The notes under the pieces are model-generated. The model ran no database searches. It was not told where the DNA came from and saw only the letters and a program-made list of their open reading frames with translations. Below are positions 6,659-6,756 of a stretch of 6,756 bases of DNA, piece by piece. Both the position numbers and the translations under genes were made by a program. The DNA lies in the NCBI GenBank assembly GCA_023864145.1, contig JAIVER010000065.1, positions 1 to 6,756 on the forward strand, written 5' to 3'. This DNA comes from Thiohalomonas sp. (GTDB lineage: Bacteria; Pseudomonadota; Gammaproteobacteria; GRL18). Numbering within the stretch: position 1 is the stretch's first letter; every line of letters starts with the position of its first letter.

Positions 6659-6686
6659 ATTATACTATACCCATGACCTATGAAAA
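6659..6686 (-). promoter_or_regulatory. Candidate IS/host hybrid promoter for the hupE-like gene
   Basis: On the minus strand TTTTCA (6686-6681, inside the IS end, 4 of 6 matches to -35) and a perfect TATAAT (6664-6659, in host DNA) are 16 bp apart across the IS junction. Transcription would start near 6652 and run through the nested repeat into the gene. IS ends that supply a -35 to a flanking -10 are a known way of activating neighbours; this instance is inferred. Confidence 0.42.
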
Positions 6687-6702
6687 GGCTTGATTTTCAT
6701 AG
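6678..6702. repeat. Subterminal hairpin in right IS end
   Basis: Same position as the hairpin of the left copy, CTATGAAAA / TTTTCATAG, 9 bp. A T-to-G change breaks the innermost pair and creates AAAAGGCTT, the same string as the outer arms of the nearby nested repeat. Confidence 0.55.
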
Positions 6703-6724
6703 AGAAAAAGATCAAAATTATCCA

Positions 6725-6756
6725 ATGACGCAAATTACTCTCAGAGCCCATGAAAA
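6725..6756 (+). CDS. IS630-family transposase, N-terminal fragment (runs off right edge)
   Basis: Only ten codons (MTQITLRAHEK with the eleventh incomplete) are inside the window. They match the left copy except Arg for Thr at position 7. Identity comes entirely from this match and from the shared upstream end. Confidence 0.65.
   Translation, partial: MTQITLRAHE

Larger units (their letters stand above)
6668..6756 (+). mobile_element. IS630-like insertion sequence, right copy (5' end only)
   Basis: A second copy of the left-hand element in inverted orientation, running off the right edge. It starts with TACCCATGACC next to TA at 6666-6667. It differs from the left copy at four of 89 positions (one in the hairpin, one before the transposase, two in codon 7), so the two are related but separate insertions. 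Bases outside the shared TA differ (ATTA on the left, ATAC on the right). Confidence 0.8.

Noticed and set aside
1..6756. Composite transposon carrying cargo genes
   Set aside because: The content is a conserved housekeeping block in ancestral order, not accessory cargo; only inner ends of the IS copies are visible and the copies differ in sequence. Rearrangement at repeats explains it better.
6668..6756. Right end as a fold-back assembly duplicate of the left end
   Set aside because: Four differences in 89 positions and different flanking bases outside the TA show two separate copies.
1..6756. CRISPR array, riboswitch, toxin-antitoxin or defence genes
   Set aside because: No regularly spaced repeats, no recognisable aptamer before alaS, lysC or the hupE-like gene, and every larger open region is accounted for by the genes listed.

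Overview
The window is a compact bacterial chromosomal segment from an AT-rich gammaproteobacterium. The order recX - alaS - lysC - csrA - tRNA-Ser(GCU), all on the minus strand, is the conserved block found downstream of recA in this class. The lysC between alaS and csrA points to a non-enteric lineage such as pseudomonads, methanotrophs or sulfur oxidisers; enterics go straight from alaS to csrA. The genus cannot be read from the sequence.

Layout in transcription order, right to left: (1) the 5' end of an IS630-like element runs off the right edge; (2) a 250-bp AT-rich leader with a nested inverted repeat and a candidate IS/host hybrid promoter; (3) a HupE/UreJ_2-family membrane protein gene with a signal peptide; (4) recX, whose normal N-terminal codons are cut by an in-frame TAA; (5) alaS; (6) lysC, an aspartokinase with a well-placed internal ribosome binding site for a possible beta subunit; (7) csrA with a GTG start and strong Shine-Dalgarno; (8) tRNA-Ser(GCU) with encoded CCA; (9) the 5' end of a second IS630-like copy runs off the left edge. 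The two IS ends face inward and their transposases read outward, so they form an inverted pair. They differ at 4 of the 89 positions visible in both, so they are separate copies.

recX, alaS and lysC are spaced by about 20 bp and are probably co-transcribed. csrA and the tRNA appear to have their own promoters. recA, normally just upstream of recX, is absent and its place is taken by the hupE-like gene and the IS. The tRNA-Arg that often follows the tRNA-Ser is not seen before the left IS. The segment therefore looks like a housekeeping block whose synteny is broken at or near an IS on both sides, possibly by IS-mediated rearrangement. Both edges lie inside a repeated element, so the window may simply be a contig that ended at repeats.

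I see no new multi-gene system (no CRISPR, defence island or biosynthetic cluster). The points most worth following are the recX nonsense codon with immediate restart, the inverted IS pair with loss of recA linkage, the candidate IS-derived promoter and structured leader in front of the hupE-like gene, the internal start in lysC, and a possible CsrA-type hairpin over the upstream recX ribosome binding site.
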